A stretch of 64,000 bases of DNA, taken from the NCBI RefSeq assembly GCF_002803845.1, contig NZ_CP024985.1:6521501-6585500 (forward strand), in the 5' to 3' direction. This stretch comes from Streptomyces lavendulae subsp. lavendulae (GTDB taxonomy: Bacteria > Actinomycetota > Actinomycetes > Streptomycetales > Streptomycetaceae). The translations under genes were made by a program, and so were the position numbers. The notes under the pieces are model-generated. The model had not been told where the DNA came from. It saw only the letters and a program-made list of their open reading frames with translations, and did no database searches. Each line of letters starts with the position of its first letter. Positions within the stretch are counted from its first letter, which is position 1. Positions 1 through 8,509 of the stretch are shown here, piece after piece.

Positions 1-332
1 GAGTCGCCTATGAAGACCATCAGCTCGCCGGTGGACACCGTGTCCGTGTCGTCGTCGTAGAGCACCGGCTTGAGGACCACGAACAGCGAGTCGTCGTAGA
101 CCTCCAGCTTCGGCCGCTGGTGCGCGGTCAGCGCGTCCTCCACCGCCAGCGCGTGCAGCCCGAACTCCCGGCTCACGTGATCGAATTCGCTCTCCGTCGG
201 CTCGTGCATGCCCACCCACACGAACGCGTCTCCCGAGGCCCGCGCCTCGTCGAGGGCATCGGAGAAGTCCTCCGGTGCCGCGGAGCGGCGGCCGTCCCGG
301 TACATCGCGCAGTCGACAATCACGCCGGGCAT
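1..332 (-). CDS. corA: CorA-family magnesium/divalent cation transporter, N-terminal part (runs off window)
   Basis: The reverse strand from an ATG at 332 reads an open N-terminus beginning MPGVIVDCAMYRDG and reaches the window edge after about 110 codons. It resembles the cytosolic N-terminal domain of CorA-like Mg2+/Co2+ channels, with the typical segment about a general ALAVEDALTAHQRPKLE followed by a DDSLFVVLKP strand. The membrane part with the GMN signature lies outside the window, so the family call rests on the cytosolic domain alone. A purine-rich GGGGGAGA ribosome site lies directly upstream of the ATG. A GTG nine bases further in is an alternative start. It is divergent from the phosphatase gene at 387, with only 54 bp between them. 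Confidence 0.75.
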   Translation of the reverse strand, partial: MPGVIVDCAMYRDGRRSAAPEDFSDALDEARASGDAFVWVGMHEPTESEFDHVSREFGLHALAVEDALTAHQRPKLEVYDDSLFVVLKPVLYDDDTDTVSTGELMVFIGD

Positions 333-374
333 TCTCCCCCGACCGGGGCCCACCCGCACAACGGCGGCACGGCT

Positions 375-380
375 TAGGCT
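375..380 (+). promoter_or_regulatory. -10-like box TAGGCT, probable leaderless promoter
   Basis: TAGGCT ends 6 nt before the ATG at 387, so transcription starting about 7 nt downstream would begin at the start codon itself. No ribosome-binding sequence is visible. The same arrangement recurs at several other genes in this window. Inference only; no transcript data. Confidence 0.5.
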
Positions 381-386
381 TCCCCC

Positions 387-1094
387 ATGGCCATGCTGAT
401 CCTCGTACGACACGGGCGGTCCACCGCCAACACCGCGGGCGTGCTCGCCGGATGGACCGCGGGGGTGACCCTGGACGACCACGGCACCGCCCAGGCCGCC
501 GCACTCCCCGGACGGCTCGACGCGGTGCCCCTCGTGGCCGCCGTCACCAGCCCCCTGGAGCGCTGCCGCGAGACCCTCGCCCCCCTGCTGGCCGCCCGCC
601 CCGGCCTGCCCCTGCACACCGACGACCGCATCGGCGAGTGCCACTACGGCGACTGGTCCGGCCGCAAACTCTCCGAACTCGCCGACGAACCCCTCATGAA
701 GATCGTCCAGCAGCACCCCTCGGCCGCGGGCTTCCCCGGCGGCGAGTCCATGCGCGCCATGCAGGCCCGCGCCGTGGACGCCGTACGGGAGTGGAACGCC
801 CGGATCGAGGAGGAGCACGGCAGCGACGCCGTCTACCTGATGTGCTCCCACGGCGACATCATCAAGTCCCTCGTCGCCGACGCCCTCGGCATGCACCTCG
901 ACCTCTTCCAGCGGATCCACGTCGACCCCTGCTCGGTCACCGCGATCCGCTACACCCCCACCAGGCCCTTCCTGCTGCGACTCGGCGACACCGGGGACCT
1001 CTCGCCCCTCGCCCCCCGCACCGCCCCGTCCCCCGACACCACGACCGAGGACGGCGGGAACGCCGTCGTGGGCGGCGGCGCGGGCGCGGCCTGA
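387..1094 (+). CDS. Histidine phosphatase / phosphomutase-like protein, MSMEG_4193 type
   Basis: A 235-residue member of the phosphoglycerate-mutase-like histidine phosphatase superfamily. The LVRHGRS motif at residues 6-12 carries the phospho-accepting His9, and a second catalytic His sits in CSHGDIIKS near residue 155. The C-terminal 35 residues are a disordered Thr/Pro/Gly tail. It heads a run of DUF3090, SCO1664-family and mshC genes. From memory, the first three form a conserved three-gene set in Actinobacteria (and some Chloroflexi) whose joint function is unknown. The substrate is not known. The start follows a -10-like hexamer by 6 nt, suggesting a leaderless message. Confidence 0.85.
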   Translation: MAMLILVRHGRSTANTAGVLAGWTAGVTLDDHGTAQAAALPGRLDAVPLVAAVTSPLERCRETLAPLLAARPGLPLHTDDRIGECHYGDWSGRKLSELADEPLMKIVQQHPSAAGFPGGESMRAMQARAVDAVREWNARIEEEHGSDAVYLMCSHGDIIKSLVADALGMHLDLFQRIHVDPCSVTAIRYTPTRPFLLRLGDTGDLSPLAPRTAPSPDTTTEDGGNAVVGGGAGAA

Positions 1095-1170
1095 TCGAAC
1101 GGCGCAGTAGGGTGGCATGGCGCCCCCACACGGGCGCAGCCCTGCCCTGCCTCAGACTTGGAGACCGGTC

Positions 1171-1761
1171 GTGCCCCGTCAGGTGTTCCTTTACGACCCG
1201 CCGGACCGCTTCGTGGCCGGCACGGTCGGTCTGCCTGGACGCCGTACGTTCTTCCTGCAGGCCTCCGCGGGAGCCCGGGTCACCAGCGTCTCCCTGGAGA
1301 AGACCCAGGTCGCCGCACTGGCCGAGCGGATGGACGAACTGCTGGACGAGGTCGTGCGGCGCACCGGCGGGAACGCGCCCGTCCCCGCCGTCGCCTCCAC
1401 CGAGGCCGCCGACACCGCCCCCCTCGACGTCCCCGTCGAGGAGGAGTTCCGCGTCGGCACCATGGCGCTCGCCTGGGACGGCGAGGAGCAGCGGATGATC
1501 GTCGAGGCCCAGGCCCTCGTCGAACTCGACGCCGGCTCCGACGAGGACCTCGCCGAGGCCGAGGAGCGGCTCCTCCAGGACGAGGAGAACGGCCCGCCGA
1601 TGCTGCGCGTGCGCCTCTCCGGGGCCCAGGCCCGCGCCTTCGCCAAGCGGGCCCTGGACGTGGTCAACGCGGGCCGCCCCCCGTGCCCCCTGTGCAGTCT
1701 GCCGCTCGACCCCGAGGGACACGTGTGCCCGCGCCAGAACGGGTACCGGCGCCAGGTGTGA
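1171..1761 (+). CDS. DUF3090 family protein with C-terminal Cys cluster
   Basis: A 196-residue protein that I recognise as the actinobacterial DUF3090 family; its biochemical role is unknown. The body is acidic and hydrophilic. The C-terminus holds CPLCSLPLDPEGHVCPRQNG, a short Cys-rich knuckle suited to binding zinc. I chose the GTG at 1171, preceded by a GGAGA site, over the ATG at 1117, which lies only 3 nt after a TAGGGT -10-like box and would add an atypical extension. Its stop overlaps the next start (GTGTGA), implying translational coupling with the kinase-like gene and a joint function with it and the upstream phosphatase. Confidence 0.85.
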   Translation: MPRQVFLYDPPDRFVAGTVGLPGRRTFFLQASAGARVTSVSLEKTQVAALAERMDELLDEVVRRTGGNAPVPAVASTEAADTAPLDVPVEEEFRVGTMALAWDGEEQRMIVEAQALVELDAGSDEDLAEAEERLLQDEENGPPMLRVRLSGAQARAFAKRALDVVNAGRPPCPLCSLPLDPEGHVCPRQNGYRRQV

Positions 1762-2561
1762 GCGCCGTGACCCCGATCGAGGAGCTGCTCACCCGCGGTG
1801 AGCTCACCGTCCGCGGCCGCATCGCCGAGGCCTCCAACGCCGTGCTGCTGTGCACGGTGGCCCACGAGGGCACGAGCGCGGAGTGCGTCTACAAGCCGGT
1901 CAAGGGCGAGCGCCCGCTGTGGGACTTCCCCGACGGCAACCTCGCCCGCCGCGAGCGCGCCGCCTACCTGGTCTCCGAGGCCACCGGATGGGGGCTCGTC
2001 CCCGCGACGGTCCTGCGCGACGGCCCGTACGGAGAGGGCATGGTCCAGCACTGGATCGACGCCGGGGAATCGCCGGAGGCCGGGCTGCTCGCGCTCGTCG
2101 AGGGCGAGGAGGCAGGGGAGGGCTGGAAGCCGGTCGCCCTCGCCGAGGTGGGGGAGGGCCGCACCGCCCTGCTGGTGCACGCCGACGACCCCCGGCTGCG
2201 GCGCCTGGCCGTACTCGACGCGGTGATCAACAACGGCGACCGCAAGGGCGGCCACCTGCTGCCCGCCCCCGACGGCAGGCTCTACGGCATCGACCACGGC
2301 GTGACCTTCCACGCCGAGGACAAACTGCGCACCCTGCTGTGGGGCTGGGCGGGGGAGCCGCTCACCGACGAGGCCCGGCAGGTGCTGGGCTCCCTGGAGG
2401 CGCAGCTGGCCGAGGGCGCCCCCCTCGCCACCCGGCTGGCCGAACTGATCACCCCGGTCGAGCTGGGCGCCGTACGGGCCCGTGTGGCCCTGCTGCTGCG
2501 CAACGGGACGCACCCGAAGCCCTCCGGACAGTGGCCGGCGATCCCCTGGCCGCCCGTCTGA
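1758..2561 (+). CDS. SCO1664-family protein with PI3/PI4-kinase-like fold signatures
   Basis: A 267-residue protein of the actinobacterial SCO1664 family, which is described as distantly similar to phosphatidylinositol 3/4-kinases. Kinase-like elements are visible: VYKPVKGERP with Lys46 as the probable nucleotide-binding lysine, NNGDRKGGH (Asp161, His166) as a catalytic loop, and IDHG (Asp179) in the place of DFG. No substrate is known. The GTG start at 1758 overlaps the DUF3090 stop by 4 bp; GTG at 1767 is an alternative. Together with the upstream histidine phosphatase it gives an apparent kinase/phosphatase pair, an inference that has not been shown biochemically. Confidence 0.85.
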   Translation: MSAVTPIEELLTRGELTVRGRIAEASNAVLLCTVAHEGTSAECVYKPVKGERPLWDFPDGNLARRERAAYLVSEATGWGLVPATVLRDGPYGEGMVQHWIDAGESPEAGLLALVEGEEAGEGWKPVALAEVGEGRTALLVHADDPRLRRLAVLDAVINNGDRKGGHLLPAPDGRLYGIDHGVTFHAEDKLRTLLWGWAGEPLTDEARQVLGSLEAQLAEGAPLATRLAELITPVELGAVRARVALLLRNGTHPKPSGQWPAIPWPPV

Positions 2562-2659
2562 GCGGCCACGACCCCCGACGCACAGAACCGGCCAGACCGC
2601 AAGATGGCCGATCAAGCCAACAGTGCTGCTCCGGTTCGTTTCCGGAACACTCGTCCGGT

Positions 2660-2665
2660 TAGGCT
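2660..2665 (+). promoter_or_regulatory. -10-like box TAGGCT before mshC, probable leaderless promoter
   Basis: TAGGCT is followed by exactly 6 nt and then the mshC ATG at 2672, the same geometry as at 375-387. It suggests mshC has its own promoter besides any read-through from the upstream triad. Confidence 0.5.
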
Positions 2666-2671
2666 CGAAGC

Positions 2672-3901
2672 ATGCATGCCTGGCCCGCTTCTGAGGTCCC
2701 CGCCCTGCCCGGCAAGGGCCGCGACCTCCAGATCCACGACACCGCGACCCAGGGGACGATCACCCTCGACCCCGGTCCCGTCGCCCGTATCTACGTCTGC
2801 GGGATCACCCCGTACGACGCGACCCACATCGGTCACGCGGCGACCTACAACGCGTTCGACCTCGTGCAGCGCGTGTGGCTCGACAACAAGCGGCAGGTTC
2901 ACTACGTCCAGAACGTCACGGACGTGGACGACCCGCTCCTGGAGCGGGCGCTGCGCGACGGCCACGACTGGACCGAGCTCGCGGAACGCGAGACCGCCCT
3001 CTTCCGCGAGGACATGACCGCCCTGCGGATGCTGCCCCCGCAGCACTACATCGGCGCCGTCGAGGCCATACCCGGCATCGTGCCGCTGGTCGAGCGGCTG
3101 CGCGACGCGGGTGCCGCCTACGAGCTCGACGGGGACGTCTACTTCTCCGTGGAGTCCGACCCGCACTTCGGCGGGGTCTCCAACCTGGACGCCCAGGCGA
3201 TGCGGCTGCTGTCCGCGGAGCGGGGCGGGGACCCGGACCGTCCGGGCAAGAAGAACCCCCTCGACCCGATGCTGTGGATGGCCGCGCGTCCCGGCGAGCC
3301 GAGCTGGGACGGCGGCTCCCTGGGCCGCGGACGCCCCGGCTGGCACATCGAGTGCGTCGCCATCGCCCTGGACCACCTGGGCATGGGCTTCGACATCCAG
3401 GGCGGCGGCTCCGACCTGGCCTTCCCGCACCACGAGATGGGCGCCTCGCACGCGCAGGTCCTGACGGGCGAAGCCCCGATGGCCAAGGCCTACGTCCACG
3501 CGGGCATGGTCGCGCTGCACGGCGAGAAGATGTCCAAGTCCAAGGGCAACCTGGTCTTCGTCTCCGCCCTGCGGCGGGCCGGCGTCGACCCGGCCGCCAT
3601 CCGGCTGGCCCTCCTCGCCCACCACTACCGGGCCGACTGGGAGTGGACGGACGAGGTCCTCGCCGAGGCCGTGGCCCGGCTGGAGCGGTGGCGCGCGGCG
3701 GTCTCCCGGCCGGACGGCCTGCCGGCGGACGCCCTCGTCGAGGAGGTCCGCGAGGCCCTGTCGAAGGACCTGGACGCCCCGGCCGCGCTCGCGGCCGTGG
3801 ACCGCTGGGTGGACGCCCAGAACGCCTCGGACGGCGACGACGAGTCGGCCCCGGGCCTGGTCTCCCGCACGGTCGACGCCCTCCTGGGCGTGGCCCTCTA
3901 G
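2672..3901 (+). CDS. mshC: L-cysteine:1D-myo-inosityl 2-amino-2-deoxy-alpha-D-glucopyranoside ligase (MshC)
   Basis: A 409-residue class I cysteinyl-tRNA-synthetase-like ligase that joins cysteine to GlcN-inositol using ATP, the third step of mycothiol synthesis. Visible motifs are CGITPYDATHIGH (Cys43 as zinc ligand, HIGH motif at 52-55), the HIECVAI and HHEMGASHA metal-binding region, and KMSKSKGN from residue 286. It ends soon after the catalytic core and lacks a long tRNA anticodon-binding tail, as expected for MshC rather than CysS (usually about 460 residues or more). The start ATG follows a TAGGCT box by 6 nt. A strong hairpin terminator follows the stop. Confidence 0.97.
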   Translation: MHAWPASEVPALPGKGRDLQIHDTATQGTITLDPGPVARIYVCGITPYDATHIGHAATYNAFDLVQRVWLDNKRQVHYVQNVTDVDDPLLERALRDGHDWTELAERETALFREDMTALRMLPPQHYIGAVEAIPGIVPLVERLRDAGAAYELDGDVYFSVESDPHFGGVSNLDAQAMRLLSAERGGDPDRPGKKNPLDPMLWMAARPGEPSWDGGSLGRGRPGWHIECVAIALDHLGMGFDIQGGGSDLAFPHHEMGASHAQVLTGEAPMAKAYVHAGMVALHGEKMSKSKGNLVFVSALRRAGVDPAAIRLALLAHHYRADWEWTDEVLAEAVARLERWRAAVSRPDGLPADALVEEVREALSKDLDAPAALAAVDRWVDAQNASDGDDESAPGLVSRTVDALLGVAL

Positions 3902-3916
3902 ACCGGAGCAGTACGC

Positions 3917-3957
3917 ACGGAGCGCGCCCCCCGGCCCGGCCGGGGGGCGCGCTCCGT
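3917..3957 (+). terminator. Rho-independent-type hairpin after mshC
   Basis: A perfect 19-bp GC-rich inverted repeat with a 3-nt loop lies 15 bp after the mshC stop. The remaining bases up to the PAC2 3' end contain no supportable gene. Confidence 0.8.
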
Positions 3958-4090
3958 CGTTGCGCCGCCCAGCGCGGCGCCGGATCCCTGCATGACGGTC
4001 ACCGGAGGGTGCCGGGGGTCGGCGGGGCACGCGTAGAACTGCAAGGTGTACCCGCGGCCCACGGTTCGCCGGCCGGCCACAGCAGCGGAC

Positions 4091-4120
4091 CGCCCACCGA
4101 ACTCTCGTGCACGGTGGGCG
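4091..4120 (-). terminator. Hairpin downstream of the PAC2 gene
   Basis: Perfect 9-bp arms CGCCCACCG / CGGTGGGCG enclose a 12-nt loop, 16 bp beyond the PAC2 stop on the minus strand. A plausible terminator for that gene. Confidence 0.5.
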
Positions 4121-4136
4121 AACCGGGCCGGGGCCG

Positions 4137-5129
4137 CTACGCCCCGTCGCCGTCCTCGCTCCCGTCGCCCCCGGAGGGGCCGTCCTGGTCCGCCGGGCCG
4201 TCCGGCTTCGGCTTCGGCTGGGGGCGGGGGCCGCCCGACAGGTCGCGGAAGTAGGAGCCCGTGTCACCGGCCGTCTCGGGACCCGCCGACGGGTCCCGCC
4301 GCCTCAGGTACCGCTCGAACTCCCGCGCGATCGCGTCCCCCGAGGCCTCCGGCAGGTCGGCGGTGTCCCGCGCCTCCTCCAGCGTCTGGACGTACTCCGC
4401 CACCTCGCTGTCCTCGGCGGCCAGTTGGTCCACCCCCAGCTGCCAGGCCCGCGCGTCCTCCGGGAGTTCGCCCAGCGGGATCCGGATGTCGATCAGGTCC
4501 TCCAGCCGGTTCAGCAGCGCCAGCGTCGCCTTCGGGTTCGGCGGCTGCGACACGTAGTGCGGCACCGCCGCCCACAGCGACACCGCCGGCATCCCGGCAT
4601 GGGTGCAGGCCTCCTGCAGGACGCCCACGATCCCGGTCGGACCCTCGTACTTGGTCTCCTCCAGGTCCATCGTCCGCGCGAGGTCCGCGTCCGAGGTCAC
4701 CCCGCTCACCGGAACCGGCCGGGTGTGCGGGGTGTCCCCGAGCAGCGCGCCCAGGATGACCACCATCTCCACGCCCAGCTCGACGGCGAAGCCGAGGATC
4801 TCCTCGCAGAACGACCGCCACCGCATGGACGGTTCGATGCCCCGCACCAGCACCAGGTCCCGCGGCTTCGCGCCGCCGATCCGGACCACCGACAGCCGCG
4901 TCGTGGGCCAGGTGATCTTCCTGACCCCGTTGTCCAGCCACACCGTCGGCCGGTTGACCTGGAAGTCGTAGTAGTCCTCGGCGTCCAGCGCCGCGAAGAC
5001 CTCGCCCTTCCACTCCCGGTCCAGGTGCGCCACCGCACCGGAGGCGGCGTCACCCGCGTCGTTCCAGCCCTCGAACGCGGCCACCATGACCGGGTCGATC
5101 AGCTCGGGCACGCCCTCAAGCTCGATCAC
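4137..5129 (-). CDS. PAC2 family (proteasome assembly chaperone-like) protein
   Basis: A 330-residue member of the PAC2 superfamily, related in fold to eukaryotic/archaeal proteasome assembly chaperones. The N-terminus IELEGVPELIDPVMVAAFEGWNDAGDAAS is characteristic. The C-terminal 60 residues are acidic and probably disordered (PKPKPDGPADQDGPSGG). I chose the GTG at 5129 because an AAGGAG site lies 6 nt upstream; an ATG at 5189 would give a 20-residue extension with no ribosome site. Actinobacterial PAC2 proteins have no established role. Its presence about 19 kb from prcBA invites, but does not prove, a proteasome link. Confidence 0.85.
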   Translation of the reverse strand: MIELEGVPELIDPVMVAAFEGWNDAGDAASGAVAHLDREWKGEVFAALDAEDYYDFQVNRPTVWLDNGVRKITWPTTRLSVVRIGGAKPRDLVLVRGIEPSMRWRSFCEEILGFAVELGVEMVVILGALLGDTPHTRPVPVSGVTSDADLARTMDLEETKYEGPTGIVGVLQEACTHAGMPAVSLWAAVPHYVSQPPNPKATLALLNRLEDLIDIRIPLGELPEDARAWQLGVDQLAAEDSEVAEYVQTLEEARDTADLPEASGDAIAREFERYLRRRDPSAGPETAGDTGSYFRDLSGGPRPQPKPKPDGPADQDGPSGGDGSEDGDGA

Positions 5130-5207
5130 CCAGGTCTCCTTCCGAAGTTCCCTTGCGTACGTGGGCCAGCCTAAGCCTTGATGAGGCACCGGCCACAGCC
5201 CACGACA

Positions 5208-5237
5208 GAGGGGCGGTTCCCCTCGGAACCGCCCCTC
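5208..5237 (-). terminator. Hairpin terminator after glpD
   Basis: Perfect 13-bp arms GAGGGGCGGTTCC / GGAACCGCCCCTC with a 4-nt loop, 25 bp beyond the glpD stop on the minus strand. Confidence 0.8.
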
Positions 5238-5262
5238 TTCCCCACCTGCGGGACAGCTATGC

Positions 5263-6864
5263 CTACAGGCCCAGCATCTCCTCGACGCGGGTGCGCACGG
5301 CCTCGTCGTCCAGACCGCGGACCGTCACCGTGGTACGGCGGCGCAGCACGTCGTCGACCGTCTCGGCCCACTCGTGGTCACGGGCGTAGGCGACCTGCGC
5401 CCAGATCTCCGGACCGTCCGGGTGGATCCGCTCGGCCAGGGCCGGGTCCTCGTTGGCCAGGCGCGCGATGTCGAAGGCCAGCGAGCCGTAGTGCGAGGCC
5501 AGGTGGCGGGCCGTCAGCGGGTCCATGCGCGTGCCGGGCTCGCGGTCCACGAGCAGCCGGTGCGCGACGGCGTTCGGGTTGGCGACACCGGGCAGCGGGA
5601 CGCGGCGCACCAGCGACTTCACCGGCTCCATGTCCTCGGTCAGCGGGCTGCCGGGCAGCTTGGCCAGCTTGTCCATGACCACACGGCCGATGTGACGGTA
5701 CGTGGTCCACTTGCCGCCGGCCACCGACAGCATGCCGCCCGCGCCCTCGGAGACCACCGTCTCGCGCTTGGCCTTCTCGACGCCGCCGGGGCCGCCGGGC
5801 AGCACCCGCAGGCCGGCGAAGGCGTACGTCATCAGGGAGCGGTCGAGGTCGGCGTCCTTCACCGAGAAGGCCGCCTCGTCGAGGATCTGCTGGATGTCCG
5901 ACTCGGTGGCGCGCACGTCCGCCGGGTCGCCCTCGTAGACCTCGTCGGTCGTACCGAGGAGCAGCTGGTCCTCCCACGGGAGGGCGAAGGTGATGCGGTA
6001 CTTGTCGATCGGGGTGGCCATGGCGGCCTTCCACGGCGACTTGCGCTTCATGACGATGTGCGCGCCCTTGGACAGGCGGATCGACGGCATCGAGTGCTTG
6101 TCTTCCATGCGCCGCAGGTGGTCCACCCACGGGCCGGTGGCGTTGAGCACGACGCGCGCGTCGACCCCGAACTCGGTGCCGTCGAGACGGTCCTTGAGCT
6201 CGGCACCGGTGACCCGGCCGCGCGTCATGCGCAGGCCGGTGACCTCGGCGTGGTTCAGGACGACCGCGCCGGACTCGACGGCCGCGCGGACCGTCATGAC
6301 CGCGACGCGGGAGTCGTTCATCTGGTGGTCGTAGTAGACCGCGACGGCCTTCAGGTTGTCCGTCTTCAGACCCGGGTTGTCGGCGACGGCGCGGGCCGGC
6401 GAGATGACCTTGCCGATCCCGTCGCCGAAGGCCGAGAGCGCCGAGTACGCGAACACGCCCGCGCCCAGCTTCGCCGCGCCGACCGGACCGCCCTTGTACA
6501 CGGGCAGGTAGAAGGTCAGCGGGTTGACCAGGTGCGGGGCCACGTCCTTGGCCAGCACCCGGCGCTCGTGGTGGTTCTCGGCGACCAGCTTGACCGCGCC
6601 GGTCTGCAGGTAGCGCAGACCGCCGTGGACGAGCTTGGAGGAGGCGGAGGAGGTGGCGCCGGCGAAGTCGCCGGCGTCCACCATGGCGACCCGCAGACCC
6701 GACTGCGCGGCGTGCCAGGCCACCGAGGTGCCCAGGATGCCACCGCCGATGACGAGCAGGTCGTAGGTGGCCTTCGACAGCTGCTCACGGGTCTCGGCGC
6801 GGCTCGGGTTCGAACCGGCGGTCGGGTGCGTACCCAGGGCGGGAACGCTCTGCAGGGTGCTCAT
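5263..6864 (-). CDS. glpD: Aerobic glycerol-3-phosphate dehydrogenase
   Basis: A 533-residue FAD-dependent, membrane-associated enzyme oxidising sn-glycerol-3-phosphate to dihydroxyacetone phosphate with transfer of electrons to the quinone pool. The N-terminal Rossmann FAD motif is DLLVIGGGILGTSVAWHAAQSGLRVAMVDAGDFAGATSS in general form (GGGILG near residue 42). The family hallmark SSKLVHGGLRYLQ follows around residue 75. The C-terminal helical domain typical of bacterial GlpD is present. It is the last gene of glpF-glpK-glpD, 40 bp after glpK. Expected control is by GylR and catabolite repression. Confidence 0.96.
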   Translation of the reverse strand: MSTLQSVPALGTHPTAGSNPSRAETREQLSKATYDLLVIGGGILGTSVAWHAAQSGLRVAMVDAGDFAGATSSASSKLVHGGLRYLQTGAVKLVAENHHERRVLAKDVAPHLVNPLTFYLPVYKGGPVGAAKLGAGVFAYSALSAFGDGIGKVISPARAVADNPGLKTDNLKAVAVYYDHQMNDSRVAVMTVRAAVESGAVVLNHAEVTGLRMTRGRVTGAELKDRLDGTEFGVDARVVLNATGPWVDHLRRMEDKHSMPSIRLSKGAHIVMKRKSPWKAAMATPIDKYRITFALPWEDQLLLGTTDEVYEGDPADVRATESDIQQILDEAAFSVKDADLDRSLMTYAFAGLRVLPGGPGGVEKAKRETVVSEGAGGMLSVAGGKWTTYRHIGRVVMDKLAKLPGSPLTEDMEPVKSLVRRVPLPGVANPNAVAHRLLVDREPGTRMDPLTARHLASHYGSLAFDIARLANEDPALAERIHPDGPEIWAQVAYARDHEWAETVDDVLRRRTTVTVRGLDDEAVRTRVEEMLGL

Positions 6865-6904
6865 ATCTCTTTCAGCTCCTCGTCGATTGACTCAGCTGGT
6901 GCGG

Positions 6905-8431
6905 TCAGCTGGCGTCTTCGTCGTCGACCCAGCCCATGGACCGCTCCACGGCCTTGAGCCAGCTCTTGTACTCGCGGTCCCGCTGCTCGGCGGGCATGCG
7001 CGGGGTCCACTCCGCCGCGCGGCGCCAGTTGGCGCGCAGGGCATCGGTGTCGGGCCAGAAGCCGACGGCCAGGCCGGCGGCGTAGGCGGCGCCGAGGCAG
7101 GTGGTCTCCGCGACCATGGGACGGACCACGGGGGCGTCCACGAAGTCGGAGAGGGTCTGCATCAGCAGGTTGTTGGAGGTCATGCCGCCGTCGACCTTGA
7201 GGGCCGCGAGCTCCACGCCCGAGTCCTTGGTCATGGCGTCGGTGATCTCGCGGGTCTGCCAGGCGGTGGCCTCCAGGACGGCACGGGCGATGTGCGCCTT
7301 GGTGACGTACCGGGTCAGGCCGGCGATCACACCGCGGGCGTCGGAGCGCCAGTACGGGGCGAACAGGCCGGAGAAGGCCGGTACGAAGTACGCGCCGCCG
7401 TTGTCCTCGACCGAGAGCGCGAGCGTCTCGATCTCGGCCGCGGTCTTGATCATGCCCATCTGGTCGCGCATCCACTGGACGAGCGAGCCGGTGACGGCGA
7501 TGGAGCCCTCCAGGGCGTAGACCGGCTTCTGGTCGCCGATCTGGTAGCCGACCGTGGTCAGCAGGCCGCTGTAGGAGTTGATGACCTTGTCACCGGTGTT
7601 CATCAGCATGAACGTGCCGGTGCCGTACGTGGACTTGGCCTCGCCCTCGGCGAAACAGGTCTGGCCGAACAGGGCGGCCTGCTGGTCACCGAGCGCCGAG
7701 GCGACCGGGACGCCGGCGAGGACGCCGTCCTTGACGTGCCCGTAGACCTCGGCGGAGGACTTGATCTCCGGGAGGACGTTGAGCGGGACGCCCATGGACT
7801 CGGCGATCTTGTCGTCCCAGGCCAGGGTGTGCAGGTTCATCAGCATGGTGCGCGAGGCGTTGGTGACGTCGGTGACGTGCACGCCGCCCTGGGCGCCGCC
7901 GGTGAGGTTCCAGATGACCCACGAGTCCATGGTGCCGAAGAGGATGTCCCCGGCCTCGGCGCGCTCGCGCAGGCCCTCGACGTTGTCGAGCAGCCAGCGG
8001 ACCTTCGGGCCTGCGAAGTACGACGCGAGGGGCAGGCCCGTCTCGCGGCGGAAGCGGTCCTGGCCGACGTTGCGGCCGAGCTCCTTGCAGAGGGCGTCGG
8101 TGCGGGTGTCCTGCCAGACCAGCGCGTTGTGCACCGGCTCGCCGGTGTTCTTGTCCCACAGGACGGTGGTCTCGCGCTGGTTGGTGATGCCGACGGCCTT
8201 GACGTCCGCGGCGGTGATCTCGGCCTTGGCGATGGCCCCGGCGACGACCTCCTGGACGTTGGTCCAGATCTCGGTGGCGTCGTGCTCGACCCAGCCCGGC
8301 TTCGGGAAGATCTGCTCGTGCTCCTTCTGGTCGACGGCGACGATGCGCCCGTCGCGGTCGAAGACGATGCAGCGGGAGGAGGTGGTGCCCTGGTCGATCG
8401 CGGCGATGAAGGGGCCGGTGCTGCTGGTCAT
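6905..8431 (-). CDS. glpK: Glycerol kinase
   Basis: A 508-residue FGGY-family kinase phosphorylating glycerol to sn-glycerol-3-phosphate with ATP. The N-terminal phosphate-binding motif AAIDQGTTSSR lies at about residues 10-20. The C-terminal adenosine-binding region includes LKVDGGMTSNNLLMQ, and the length matches the family (about 500). An AGGAG site lies before the ATG. It is the middle gene of the glycerol operon, 78 bp after glpF, and traps glycerol imported by the facilitator. Confidence 0.97.
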   Translation of the reverse strand: MTSSTGPFIAAIDQGTTSSRCIVFDRDGRIVAVDQKEHEQIFPKPGWVEHDATEIWTNVQEVVAGAIAKAEITAADVKAVGITNQRETTVLWDKNTGEPVHNALVWQDTRTDALCKELGRNVGQDRFRRETGLPLASYFAGPKVRWLLDNVEGLRERAEAGDILFGTMDSWVIWNLTGGAQGGVHVTDVTNASRTMLMNLHTLAWDDKIAESMGVPLNVLPEIKSSAEVYGHVKDGVLAGVPVASALGDQQAALFGQTCFAEGEAKSTYGTGTFMLMNTGDKVINSYSGLLTTVGYQIGDQKPVYALEGSIAVTGSLVQWMRDQMGMIKTAAEIETLALSVEDNGGAYFVPAFSGLFAPYWRSDARGVIAGLTRYVTKAHIARAVLEATAWQTREITDAMTKDSGVELAALKVDGGMTSNNLLMQTLSDFVDAPVVRPMVAETTCLGAAYAAGLAVGFWPDTDALRANWRRAAEWTPRMPAEQRDREYKSWLKAVERSMGWVDDEDAS

Positions 8432-8509
8432 GGTGGCTGCTCCTGGCAGATCTGTTGGGTTGGCGGAATCAGGAGGGCGGTGCGGATCTTGCGATCTTGC
8501 CGATGCTGA

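Noticed and set aside
1117..1170. ATG at 1117 as start of the DUF3090 gene
   Set aside because: It lies 3 nt after a -10-like box and adds an atypical segment; GTG 1171 has a GGAGA site and gives the usual N-terminus.
3898..4080. 60-residue minus-strand frame between mshC and the PAC2 gene
   Set aside because: Overlaps the strong terminator and has no ribosome site.
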